NCBI GenBank assembly: GCA_050699035.1
Contig: JBOHDE010000020.1
Span: 1-27,737, forward strand
Source of the DNA: WHTB01 sp050699035
Lineage (GTDB): Bacteria; Actinomycetota; Actinomycetes; Propionibacteriales; Nocardioidaceae
Length of the DNA stretch: 27,737 bases
Direction: 5' to 3'
Every line of letters begins with the position of its first letter. Within the stretch, counting starts at the first letter, position 1. Positions 16,774 to 24,574 of this stretch are shown in pieces. The position numbers and the translations under genes are program-made. The notes beneath the pieces were generated by a model. It saw only the letters and a program-made list of their open reading frames with translations. It did not search any database and had not been told where the DNA came from.

Positions 16774-17973
16774 CTACGCCGTGCCCTCGCCGTCCTCGGT
16801 GAGCTGGCCGCGGAGCCGGCTGCGCTCGGCGGTTCGCATCCCGCGTACGGCCTCGTTGATCGTCTCGATGTCGACGACGCCGTTGTACGCGCCGTGCTCG
16901 TCGACGACGATCGCGACGGCGTACCGGGCGGTCAGCATCTCGTTCAGCGTGTCGCTGAGCGTGGCATGCGGCTCGACCACGGCCTCGGCCGGCAGGCCCT
17001 CCTGGCCGAGCGGCTCCCGGTCGTCGGCCCGGCGCAGCTGGTCGGTGCTGATCCACCGGCGCGGGCGGCGCTGCTCGTCGAGCACCAGGGCGAAGGCCTT
17101 GTCGCTCCGCTCGATCACGTCGCGGACCTCGGCCCGCGGAGTGTCCTCGCGCACCGTCGGCCAGTCGTGCAGCTCGACGTCGCGTACCCGGCTCAGGTCG
17201 CACCGCTTCAACGACGCGCCCCGGCCGATGAAGTCGGCGACGAAGTCGTCGGCGGGCTCGACCAGGATGCGTTCGGGGGTGTCGAACTGGGCGATGTGAG
17301 AGTGGTCGCGCAGGATCGCGATACGGTCACCCATCTTGATCGCCTCGTCGATGTCGTGCGTGACGAAGATGATCGTCTTCTTGATCTCCCGCTGCAGCCG
17401 GAGGAACTCGTTCTGCAGGCGGTCACGGGTGATCGGGTCGATCGCGCCGAACGGCTCGTCCATCAACATGACGTCCGGGTCGGCGCTCATCGCGCGGGCG
17501 ACCCCGATCCGCTGTCGCTGCCCGCCGGACAGCTCCTTCGGGTAGCGCCTGCCGTACGTGCCAGCGTCCATCCCGACCGTCTCGAGCAGCTCCTCGACCC
17601 GCGCGTCGATCCGCTTGCGGTCCCAGCCGAGCAGCCTCGGCACCGTCGCGATGTTGTCGGCGATCGTCTTGTGCGGGAAGAGACCGATCTGCTGGATGAC
17701 GTAGCCCATCCGCCGGCGCAGGTGGTCCGGGTCGACCTTGGTGACGTCCTCGTCGTCCAGGATGATCCGACCGGAAGTCGGCTCGATCAGCCGGTTGATC
17801 AGCTTCATCGTGGTCGTCTTGCCGCAACCCGAGGGTCCGACGAAGATGACGATCTCGCCCTCGGGGATCTCCAGGGTGAGGTTGTCCACGGCCGCCTCAC
17901 GCTGACCCGGGAAGCGCTTGGAGAGGTTCTCCAGCCGGATCTTGATCGTCGCGTTGCCGGTGGTGTCGTTCAT
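16774..17973 (-). CDS. Quaternary-amine ABC importer ATPase with CBS region
   Basis: A 399-residue ATPase of the OpuCA/ProV group. Walker A GPSGCGKT is at 46-53, the Q-loop Gln at 94-95, signature LSGGQ at 148-152, Walker B VMLMDEP at 168-174 and the switch His206 in FVTHD. After residue 245 a CBS-type region follows (for example DKAFALVLDE and YAVAIVVDEHGAYNGVVDIETINEA). In OpuA-type transporters such domains sense ionic strength or nucleotides. The start is ATG 17973, overlapping the first permease stop as ATGA. The upstream in-frame extension to 18252 lies within the permease gene and is rejected. Confidence 0.94.
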   Translation of the reverse strand: MNDTTGNATIKIRLENLSKRFPGQREAAVDNLTLEIPEGEIVIFVGPSGCGKTTTMKLINRLIEPTSGRIILDDEDVTKVDPDHLRRRMGYVIQQIGLFPHKTIADNIATVPRLLGWDRKRIDARVEELLETVGMDAGTYGRRYPKELSGGQRQRIGVARAMSADPDVMLMDEPFGAIDPITRDRLQNEFLRLQREIKKTIIFVTHDIDEAIKMGDRIAILRDHSHIAQFDTPERILVEPADDFVADFIGRGASLKRCDLSRVRDVELHDWPTVREDTPRAEVRDVIERSDKAFALVLDEQRRPRRWISTDQLRRADDREPLGQEGLPAEAVVEPHATLSDTLNEMLTARYAVAIVVDEHGAYNGVVDIETINEAVRGMRTAERSRLRGQLTEDGEGTA

Positions 17974-18617
17974 CGGAGACCTCGCGATGTCGTGAGTCGG
18001 TTGACGAGGACGTAGAAGAGGTCGAGGAGGATGGCGAGCACGAGGATGCCGAGCATGCCGCCGAGGACCAGGTTGACGGCGTTCGGAGTGCCGATGCGGG
18101 CGAGCCCGTCGAAGATCTCGTTGCCCAGCCCGGGCCCGTTGATGTACGCGCCGATCGCGGCGATGCCGAGGACGATGAGCGTCGACACGCGCATGCCGGT
18201 GAGGATGACCGGCCAGGCGAGCGGCAGCTCGATCTGCAGCAGGCGCTGCCACCGGCCCATGCCCATGCCTTGGGCGGACTCCACCACCGCCGGGTCGACC
18301 TCACGCAGTCCGACGATGGTGTTGCGCACGATCGGGAGCAGTCCGTACATCACGAGCCCGATCACCACCGGCGTGGACCCCAGCCCGAGCCCCCACACGA
18401 GGAACAGCCCGAACAGCGCCAGCGACGGGATGGTGAGGAACGTGCCGGTGACCGCGAGGACGAGCTCGCGCGGGCGTTGGGTCCGGTAGGTGAGGATCCC
18501 GAGTACGACGCCGACGACGGTCGCGATGGCCACGGACACGAGGACGAGGAGTACGTGCTCGATGCCGAGCTCGAGCAGAGAGTCCCACCGGGAGTCGAGA
18601 TACTCGAAGAAGGTCAT
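17970..18617 (-). CDS. ABC importer permease, OpuC/ProW type (first)
   Basis: A 215-residue membrane permease with the EAA loop GLREVDPAVVESAQGMGMGR and the conserved GTFLTIPSLALFGLFLVW span. The length is normal for OpuCB/OpuCD. I use ATG 18617 (MTFFEYLDSRWDSLLELG). It has no ribosome site of its own, but it overlaps by ATGA the stop of a 14-codon upstream ORF with a strong ribosome site. An alternative TTG at 18647, 4 bp after GAAGG, would add ten residues. It heads the importer operon, followed by ATPase, second permease, binding protein and amidohydrolase. Confidence 0.9.
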   Translation of the reverse strand: MTFFEYLDSRWDSLLELGIEHVLLVLVSVAIATVVGVVLGILTYRTQRPRELVLAVTGTFLTIPSLALFGLFLVWGLGLGSTPVVIGLVMYGLLPIVRNTIVGLREVDPAVVESAQGMGMGRWQRLLQIELPLAWPVILTGMRVSTLIVLGIAAIGAYINGPGLGNEIFDGLARIGTPNAVNLVLGGMLGILVLAILLDLFYVLVNRLTTSRGLR

Positions 18618-18658
18618 GACGTGTGTCCGCGCCTCAGGACGCTGCAACGGACCTTCAT
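18614..18658 (-). CDS. 14-codon upstream ORF (possible leader peptide)
   Basis: Reads MKVRCSVLRRGHTS then TGA. GGAGG lies 5 bp before the ATG (complement of 18664-18668), the best ribosome site in the area. The TGA overlaps the permease ATG (ATGA), so ribosomes ending here could restart on the permease gene, which lacks its own site. It may be a coupling device or a regulatory leader peptide. Translation is not proven. Confidence 0.5.
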   Translation of the reverse strand: MKVRCSVLRRGHTS

Positions 18659-18933
18659 ATCCACCTCCCGGGCAGGCACCACCTCAGGGCTCGGCGGAGA
18701 TACGTTCCGCAACTACCCCCCGACCCTCGTGTCACTGTGGCACCACCACTGCAGGCGGCACAAGGCCGTCGCCCATTGGGCAACACGATTGATTGGCACG
18801 GGGCGCCCCCGTTCCATACCTAGTGGTACGGGGCGCCCCCGTTCCAAACGCGGAATGGAGCGGAGGCGCCCACTGGGCCAGGGGGACGCTCGGTCGTTCA
18901 CTTCGCGGGCGGCGCTCGTCCAGTGTGCAATCA
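18659..18933. other. Upstream region of the importer operon, with repeats
   Basis: No gene is supported. The region contains the presumed importer promoter, which I could not place, an 11-bp GCCCATTGGGC (18771-18781), and the GC-rich repeats listed separately. Short open frames here are not convincing. Confidence 0.5.
18798..18879. repeat. Three copies of a GC-rich near-palindromic element
   Basis: ACGGGGCGCCCCCGTTCCA occurs at 18798-18816 and again at 18828-18846, 30 bp apart. A degenerate inverted copy starts at 18855 (ATGGAGCGGAGGCGCC, continuing to 18879). Each copy is nearly self-complementary (ACGGGG-CGCC-CCCGT). A protein-binding or REP-like role is possible. Confidence 0.7.
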
Positions 18934-19000
18934 CCGCGCAACTGTCCCGAGATGGTGCATCAGCCACTCACAACGGTGCAATCTTGGGACAGTTGCGCGG
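18934..19000 (-). terminator. Hairpin at the end of the sox operon
   Basis: Arms of 20 bp (18934-18953 and 18981-19000, one mismatch) flank a 27-nt loop. The right arm touches the soxG stop codon (19001-19003), so the hairpin begins directly after the coding region and most likely ends the sox transcript and protects its 3' end. Confidence 0.65.
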
Positions 19001-19486
19001 TTATGGCGGGCCGATGTCGTACTCGGCGCCTGCGTCGAGCAGGACGTCGCTCACGTACTCGCCGTACGACCGGTCGCACAGCAGCAGGAAGGAGCAACTG
19101 CCGCCCTGGTCGTCACGGATGACCGTCGCGTTGATCCCGGCGACCAGGGTGCGAACGGTCGTGCAGTCGGGCGCCCGGGCCAGGTCGATGGCACACAGCT
19201 TCGCGAGCACCGCCGGCGTCGCGGCCCCGGTGAGACGCAGCAGCGTGTACGCGTGGGTCACGTCGACGACGGTCCTGAACCCGCCGTCCTGCCCGGCCTC
19301 GACCCGGTCGACGACGTCGGTGGCCGACCCCGGCGGGGCGATCACCAGCCACCCGTCGGGCAGCAGGCCGACGAGCAAGGAGCCGTCCCGGCGGGCACGA
19401 CCGTACGAGACGCCAAGCCCGTCACCACCCCGCACCAGCACCTTGGCCAAAGCGGTGCAGTCGGTCAGCCGCAGCGGCTCAGCCAC
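19001..19486 (-). CDS. soxG: Sarcosine oxidase gamma subunit
   Basis: A 161-residue protein, short for the roughly 200-residue gamma subunit but with the family pattern (GWLVIAPPGSATDVV, VVDVTHAYTLLRLTGAATPAVLAKLCAIDL and the C-terminal FLLLCDRSYGEYV region). In the tetrameric enzyme gamma packs on the folate domain of alpha. The start is GTG 19486, overlapping soxA by 8 bp (GTGGCTGA), so it is translated from the same message. It is last in the operon and stops with TAA immediately before a long hairpin. Confidence 0.85.
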   Translation of the reverse strand: MAEPLRLTDCTALAKVLVRGGDGLGVSYGRARRDGSLLVGLLPDGWLVIAPPGSATDVVDRVEAGQDGGFRTVVDVTHAYTLLRLTGAATPAVLAKLCAIDLARAPDCTTVRTLVAGINATVIRDDQGGSCSFLLLCDRSYGEYVSDVLLDAGAEYDIGPP

Positions 19487-22253
19487 GCAGCCGCACCCCC
19501 TCCGGGTCGACGTGCGCGAGCTGCGGCATCACCCGAGTAGGCACCCGCCGACCTTCGGGCAGCAGCACGGTCACCGTGGTGCCGGGCTCCGCCAAGTGGG
19601 CGGCGACGAGGCCGAGGCAGACGGCTCGGTCGAGGGTCGGAGACATCCGGCTCGACGTGACCCGGCCGACGATCCGCTGTCCGTCCTCGATGATCTGGCT
19701 CGACTCGGGCGGAACGACCGCAGGGTCCACGGGTTGCAGCCCGACCAGCACGAGGTAGTCGTCGCGGGCGCGCTGCCAGGCGAGCTCCGGCTTGCCGACG
19801 AAGTCGTCCTTGTCCAGCTTGACCGCCCAGTCCAGCCCGGCGCCGTACGCCTGGGTCAGCCCGTCGGTGTCCTGGCCGACGATCAGGTGGCCCTTCTCCA
19901 GTCGCAGGATGCGCTGAGCCTCCACGCCGAACGGGCGTACGCCGAGGTCGGCACCCGCCTCCAGCAGGGCCCCCCAGACCCGCAGCCCGTACGCCGCCGG
20001 GACGTGCAGCTCATAGCTCAGCTCGCCGGTGAACCCGATCCGCCAGACCACGCAGTCGGCCACGCCGGCGACCCTGCCGAGCCGGACCCGCATGTACGGG
20101 AACGCCTCGGGCGCGAGGTCGAGGTCGGTCAGCCGCCCGACCAGCTCACGGGCCCGCGGACCGGCGACGTTGATGCTGGCGTACGCGTCGGTCATCGGCA
20201 CCAGGTGCACCTGCCAGTGCGGCCGCTCGGTCTGCAGCCAGCGCTCGACCCAGTGCTCGACCGTGGTCGCACCCGATGACGTGGTCGTCATCAGATAGCG
20301 GTCCTCGCCCAGCCGTCCGGTCACACCGTCGTCGAGGACCACGCCGTCCTCGGTGCACATGACGCCGTAGCGGACCGACCCGACCGCCAGCTTGCGCCAG
20401 CGGTTGACATAGAGCAGCTCGAGCAGGTCGGCGACGTCGGGGCCGTGCAGCGCGAGCTTGCCCAGCGGCGTCACGTCGATGATGCCGACGCCCTGTCGGA
20501 CAGCGCGCACCTCGCCGGCGGGGTCGCCGTAGTGGTCCGGGCGGATCCAGGCCCCGGCGACCAGCGGGGTCGCGCCGTGCTCGACGTGCCAGGCGTGCAT
20601 CGGCGACCGTCGCACCGGCTGGTACCGCCGGCCGGCCAGCGCCCCGAGGCTGACCGGCACGTACGGCGGGCGGCCGGTGGTCGTGCCGGTCTCCTCGATG
20701 CTGCGCCCGGTCGCGGCGGCGACGACCGCGATCGTGTTGACCGCCTCGAGCTTGCCCTGGGTCGGGCCCATGGTGGCGGTCGTGTAGCGCTTGACCAGCT
20801 CGATCGAGTCGTAGCCCTCGGCCACCGCGGCCCGCAGGTCGTCCGCGGACACGTCCTCGGCGAGGTCGACCATGCCGTTGCTGCGGCCGTGGAACAGCTC
20901 GGGGTGCGGCTCCGGCTCGAGGTCGGCGACGTGCTCCGGAGGCAGCCCGCGAGCGCGACGGGCCGCTTCGTGGCCGACCGCCCGGCCGTGCTCGACCAGG
21001 TCGGCCGTCGACCCGTCGCCGACGACGCCACCGGCGGCTAGCACGTCGTCGGGAAGGTCGGCGGGTACGAAGCGGGCGGACGAGGCCAGGTACCGCGACC
21101 GGCCGCCGGCCATCGTCAGCAGCGAGGTCGGCGCGGTCCACCCGACCGCGGTCACCAGCAGGTCGCACGCGACGGTGCTGCCGTCGGCGCACTCGACCGC
21201 GCGGACACCCCGCCGTCCCCGGACCCGGACGACGTCGTCCCCGCGCCGGGCGTCGAGTACGCGGCGGACGTCGACGCCGGCCCTGGTCAGGTCGCCGACG
21301 GCAGCGTCTCCGGAGTCGTTGGCCGTGAGTACGACCGCCCGCTGGCCAGGTCTGACCGCATACAGGTTGACCAGCCGGCGGACCGCCGTCGACAGCAGCA
21401 CGCCGGGCAGGTCGTTGCCGGCCACGACGTACGGCCGCTCGATCAGGCCGGGCGCCACCACGAGCACCCGGGGCCGGGCCTTTACCAGCCGTTCGACCAC
21501 CCCGGGGGCGCTGCGCTGCAGCACCGCCACCAGGCCACCGTCGTAGCGGCCGGTGACGACGGAGTCGGTGAGCACCTCGATGCCTTTGGCCGCCGCGACC
21601 GCGCCGCGGAGGTCCCGCAGCGCAGCGCGGTCGTCGTCGTCGCCCCACAGCAGGTGGCCGCCGAGCTCGTGCTGCTCGTCGACGAGGAGCACCTGGAGGC
21701 CGGCTTCGGCGGCGCTGAGGGCTGCGGCCAGGCCGGCCGGCCCGCCCCCGGCCACCAGGACGTCGGGGTGCGCGTAGCGCTGGTCGTAGCGACCGCCGGG
21801 AGGCTCCGCCGGCACCTCACCGCCGGGTGAGAACCGGCGCAGCACCTGCTCGTACGCGGGCCAGAGCGGCCGGGGCTTGATGAACGTCTTGTAGTAGAAC
21901 CCGGCCGTCAGGGCCTTGCCGACCAGCTGGTTCGCCGACTTGACGTCCCAGCGCAGCGACGGCCACACGGCTTGGGGGCGCACCGTCATCCCGGGCTCGA
22001 CCCGGCGGTGCGCTGCCCGCACGTTCGGCTTGTCGCCGACCTGCACCAGACAACCCGGGTCGTGGAAGTCGGCGGTGAGCAAGCCGCGGGGGCGGTGGTA
22101 CTTCAGGCTGCGGGAGAACACCCGCACGCCGGCCGCGGCCAGCGCCGAGGCAATCGTGTCGCCGGCGTACGCGGGGTAGCTGCGACCGTCCCAGGTGAAC
22201 GTGAAGGCCGTCGTGCGGTCGATCGCCTCACCGGGCTGAGGGGGGAGCCGCAT
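19479..22253 (-). CDS. soxA: Sarcosine oxidase alpha subunit
   Basis: A 924-residue subunit of heterotetrameric sarcosine oxidase, which oxidises sarcosine to glycine and passes the methyl-derived carbon to tetrahydrofolate as 5,10-methylene-THF. The N-terminal domain (1-140) resembles the ferredoxin-like fold of the family. The dinucleotide site VLVAGGGPAGLAAALSAAEAG is at 165-185 (NAD+ in this family). The C-terminal GcvT-like folate domain covers about 545-915 (from PMHAWHVEHGATPLV). The start is ATG 22253, which shares one base with the soxD stop (TGATG); the 43-residue extension upstream is rejected. The full length suggests a working enzyme. Confidence 0.94.
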   Translation of the reverse strand: MRLPPQPGEAIDRTTAFTFTWDGRSYPAYAGDTIASALAAAGVRVFSRSLKYHRPRGLLTADFHDPGCLVQVGDKPNVRAAHRRVEPGMTVRPQAVWPSLRWDVKSANQLVGKALTAGFYYKTFIKPRPLWPAYEQVLRRFSPGGEVPAEPPGGRYDQRYAHPDVLVAGGGPAGLAAALSAAEAGLQVLLVDEQHELGGHLLWGDDDDRAALRDLRGAVAAAKGIEVLTDSVVTGRYDGGLVAVLQRSAPGVVERLVKARPRVLVVAPGLIERPYVVAGNDLPGVLLSTAVRRLVNLYAVRPGQRAVVLTANDSGDAAVGDLTRAGVDVRRVLDARRGDDVVRVRGRRGVRAVECADGSTVACDLLVTAVGWTAPTSLLTMAGGRSRYLASSARFVPADLPDDVLAAGGVVGDGSTADLVEHGRAVGHEAARRARGLPPEHVADLEPEPHPELFHGRSNGMVDLAEDVSADDLRAAVAEGYDSIELVKRYTTATMGPTQGKLEAVNTIAVVAAATGRSIEETGTTTGRPPYVPVSLGALAGRRYQPVRRSPMHAWHVEHGATPLVAGAWIRPDHYGDPAGEVRAVRQGVGIIDVTPLGKLALHGPDVADLLELLYVNRWRKLAVGSVRYGVMCTEDGVVLDDGVTGRLGEDRYLMTTTSSGATTVEHWVERWLQTERPHWQVHLVPMTDAYASINVAGPRARELVGRLTDLDLAPEAFPYMRVRLGRVAGVADCVVWRIGFTGELSYELHVPAAYGLRVWGALLEAGADLGVRPFGVEAQRILRLEKGHLIVGQDTDGLTQAYGAGLDWAVKLDKDDFVGKPELAWQRARDDYLVLVGLQPVDPAVVPPESSQIIEDGQRIVGRVTSSRMSPTLDRAVCLGLVAAHLAEPGTTVTVLLPEGRRVPTRVMPQLAHVDPEGVRLRG

Positions 22254-22486
22254 CAGCCCCGCACCTCGTCGGTGCCGAGGTGCCGCAGGACCGTGAGGAA
22301 GCGCTCGCAGCCCGCCCGATGGTGCCATAGCTCGGCGGTCCAGTCGGCCCGGTTGCCGCGCAGGTACAGGTAGCCGCGCCACTCCTGCTCGGACGCGAGG
22401 TTGACGTCCGGCCGGTCGCGTCGCTCACCGACATAGTCGAACTCGCCGGCGTCGCGCGCACCGCAGTGCGGGCAGGTCAGGAGCAT
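22253..22486 (-). CDS. soxD: Sarcosine oxidase delta subunit
   Basis: A 77-residue protein with the delta-subunit signature: CPHCGARDAGEFDYVGE at the start (zinc ligands Cys5 and Cys8) and ELWHHRAGCERFLTVLRH near the end (His and Cys60). The delta subunit binds zinc and contacts alpha. Internal family segment WRGYLYLRGN is present. It starts at ATG 22486, 5 bp after the soxB stop, and ends one base into the soxA start. It is easily missed because of its length. Confidence 0.9.
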   Translation of the reverse strand: MLLTCPHCGARDAGEFDYVGERRDRPDVNLASEQEWRGYLYLRGNRADWTAELWHHRAGCERFLTVLRHLGTDEVRG

Positions 22487-22491
22487 CACGG

Positions 22492-23748
22492 CTAGTGCCC
22501 GACTGCCGCGGCGCCGCGCTCGCCGACCAGCCGGCCCTCGGCGAACCGGGCCAGGTCGAACGCCGCGATCAGCTCCGGTGTCGTCTCGGTGGCGACCAGC
22601 TCGGCCATTGTCTCGCCCGCCACCGGCCCGGCCTTGAAGCCGTACGTGCCCCACCCGATGTCGACATAGAACCCGTCCACCGGCGTCCGCCCCATGATCG
22701 GCGAGAAGTCGGGCGTCATGTCGCACAGGCCCGCCCACTGCCGCAGCACCCGCAGGTTGGCCAGTGCGGGCATCAGCTCCAGCACGTGCGTCGCGACGCC
22801 CTCGGTGAACTCCAGCGAGCCGCGGGTCGAGTACGAGGGGTACGGGTCGACCGAGGCGCCGAACACGAGCTCGCCGCGGTCGGTCTGGCTGACGTAGACG
22901 TGCAGCGTGCCGGAGACGACGACGGTGTCGAGGAACGGCCGGACCGGCTCGGTGACCGCCGCCTGCAGCGGGTACGTCGTGATCGGCACCTCGACGCCGG
23001 CCAGCGCGCAGACCAGGCTGGACCAGCCGGCCGTGCAGTTGACGACCACCGGGGCCGCGACCGGACCCCGGTTGGTGCGCACGCCGCGTACCCGGCCGTC
23101 CACCACATCGATGCCCACCACCTCCGTCTCCTGGTGGAGGTGCACGCCGTTGGCGTCGGCCGCCCGTGCGTACCCCCACACGACGGCGTCGTGCCGGACG
23201 ATGCCGCCCGGCGGGTGGAACAGCCCGCCGACGACCGGGTAGCGGGGCTGGTCCGACACGTCCAGGTGCGGCACCAGCCGGGCGATCTCGGCCGGGTCGA
23301 GCAGCTCGGAGTCGACGCCCTGCAGCTTGTTCACCTCGGCCCGCCAGCGCATCGTGCGTAGCGCGGAGTCGGAGTGCGCCAAGGTGAGGTGGCCGCGCTG
23401 CGAGAACATCACGTTGAAGTTGAGGTCGGCCGCCAGGGACTCGTACAGCTGCAGCGAGCGGTCGTAGAAGCGAACGCCCTCCGGCGTCAGGTAGTTGGAC
23501 CGGATGATCGCGGTGTTGCGGCCGGAGCCGCCGCCGCCGAGGTAACCGCGCTCGAGGACCGCGACGTTCGTGATGCCGTGGTTGGCGGCGAGGTAGTGCG
23601 CGGCGGCGAGCCCGTGCACCCCACCCCCGATGATGACGACGTCGTAGCTCGGACGCAGCTCGTGGGCCCGCCACGCGGGTGGCCAGGTGGCGCCGGTCAG
23701 GCCGCGGCGGGCGAGGCCGTACGCGGAGTAGCGGGTCGGCCGGGTCAC
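22492..23748 (-). CDS. soxB: Sarcosine oxidase beta subunit
   Basis: A 418-residue flavoprotein of the D-amino-acid-oxidase/glycine-oxidase fold; in the tetramer it carries the site where sarcosine is oxidised. FAD motif DVVIIGGGVHGLAAAHYLA is at about 36-54, with GGGSGRNTAIIRSNYLTPEG near 72-91. His186 in IVRHDAVVWGYARAAD lies where the covalent FMN histidine of beta subunits is placed, from memory of the family. The start is GTG 23748, overlapping the IclR stop by GTGA, so the regulator and enzyme genes are co-translated. Gene order B-D-A-G is standard. Confidence 0.94.
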   Translation of the reverse strand: MTRPTRYSAYGLARRGLTGATWPPAWRAHELRPSYDVVIIGGGVHGLAAAHYLAANHGITNVAVLERGYLGGGGSGRNTAIIRSNYLTPEGVRFYDRSLQLYESLAADLNFNVMFSQRGHLTLAHSDSALRTMRWRAEVNKLQGVDSELLDPAEIARLVPHLDVSDQPRYPVVGGLFHPPGGIVRHDAVVWGYARAADANGVHLHQETEVVGIDVVDGRVRGVRTNRGPVAAPVVVNCTAGWSSLVCALAGVEVPITTYPLQAAVTEPVRPFLDTVVVSGTLHVYVSQTDRGELVFGASVDPYPSYSTRGSLEFTEGVATHVLELMPALANLRVLRQWAGLCDMTPDFSPIMGRTPVDGFYVDIGWGTYGFKAGPVAGETMAELVATETTPELIAAFDLARFAEGRLVGERGAAAVGH

Positions 23749-24503
23749 GCCGTCGACCCCGGGGACAGCGCCGCGGCGTTGTCGAGCAGCGGCCCGACGG
23801 CGCGCTCCATCGCAGCCGGGTCGAAGCGCCAGGCAGGTCCCTGCAGGCCGAGGACGGCCACCAGCCGCTGGTCCGCGTCGAGGACCGGGGCGGCGATCGC
23901 GTTCAGGCCGGGCTCCCGCTCCTCGACGGCCTCCGCCCAGCCGCGTTCGCGGACCTGGACGAGCGCCTTCGAGAGCGCGCTGCGGCTGGTGATGGTGCGA
24001 TCGGTGAAGGCCGTCAGCCGGCCGTCCGGCAGGGTGCCGCCGAGGCTCAGGTATACCTTCCCGATCGCGGTCGCGTGCGGGACGCTTGGCCGGCCGATCT
24101 CGGCGACGCTGCGGACCGAGGACGAGCTCTGCACGAAGTCGAGCGTCATCGCGGAGCCCTCACCGGGCACGGAGAGGGTGGCGGTCTCGCCGGTCACCTC
24201 CATCAGCGCCACCAGATGGGGATGCGCGACGTCGCGGAGGTCGATCCGCGACAGGGCCGCGTTGGCGAGCTGCACCAGGCGCAGGCCCAGCCGGTAGCGC
24301 CCGGTGTCGGGGACCCGGCGGACGAGCTCACCCTTCGCGAGGGTCGCGAGCATCCGGGACGCCGAGCTCGGGGTGATGCCGGTGCGACGGGCGATCTCGT
24401 TCGTGCCCAGGTCCTGGGGCGCGTCGGCGAGGACGTCCAGGATCGCCAGCGCCCGCTCCACGACGACGACCGGCCGGACCGTTGTTTGGCTCACAGCCGT
24501 CAT
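23745..24503 (-). CDS. IclR-family transcriptional regulator
   Basis: A 252-residue regulator. The winged helix-turn-helix (about 12-75) contains VERALAILDVLADAP and TNEIARRTGITPSSASRMLATLAKG; the effector domain follows (from about 85) with SVPHATAIGKVYLS and GLNAIAAPVLD. It is first in the leftward operon, overlapping soxB by 4 bp, and divergent from the oxidoreductase/methyltransferase genes. It probably controls both directions in response to a methylated glycine. The start is ATG 24503; in-frame readings further upstream run through the divergent promoter region and are rejected. Confidence 0.92.
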   Translation of the reverse strand: MTAVSQTTVRPVVVVERALAILDVLADAPQDLGTNEIARRTGITPSSASRMLATLAKGELVRRVPDTGRYRLGLRLVQLANAALSRIDLRDVAHPHLVALMEVTGETATLSVPGEGSAMTLDFVQSSSSVRSVAEIGRPSVPHATAIGKVYLSLGGTLPDGRLTAFTDRTITSRSALSKALVQVRERGWAEAVEEREPGLNAIAAPVLDADQRLVAVLGLQGPAWRFDPAAMERAVGPLLDNAAALSPGSTA

Positions 24504-24536
24504 GCTACGGTCCGCGGAGTACGAGATGAAACACTG

Positions 24537-24551
24537 TTGCCGAAAAGGCAA
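24537..24551. promoter_or_regulatory. Candidate operator in the divergent spacer
   Basis: A perfect 15-bp dyad TTGCC-GAAAA-GGCAA in the 71-bp region between the IclR gene and the rightward oxidoreductase gene. Size and AT-flanked half-sites fit IclR-family operators. Binding is inferred from position only. Confidence 0.5.
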
Positions 24552-24574
24552 TGCCCCGAGAGGCACTCTCAGTC

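Noticed and set aside
18771..18781. GCCCATTGGGC as another copy of the 8331 palindrome
   Set aside because: It has a different centre (odd-length, ATT) and no matching flanks, so resemblance is likely chance.
20146..21648. 500-codon open frame on the same strand as soxA in another frame
   Set aside because: Extremely Arg/Gly-rich with no domain; soxA is complete and has family motifs throughout.
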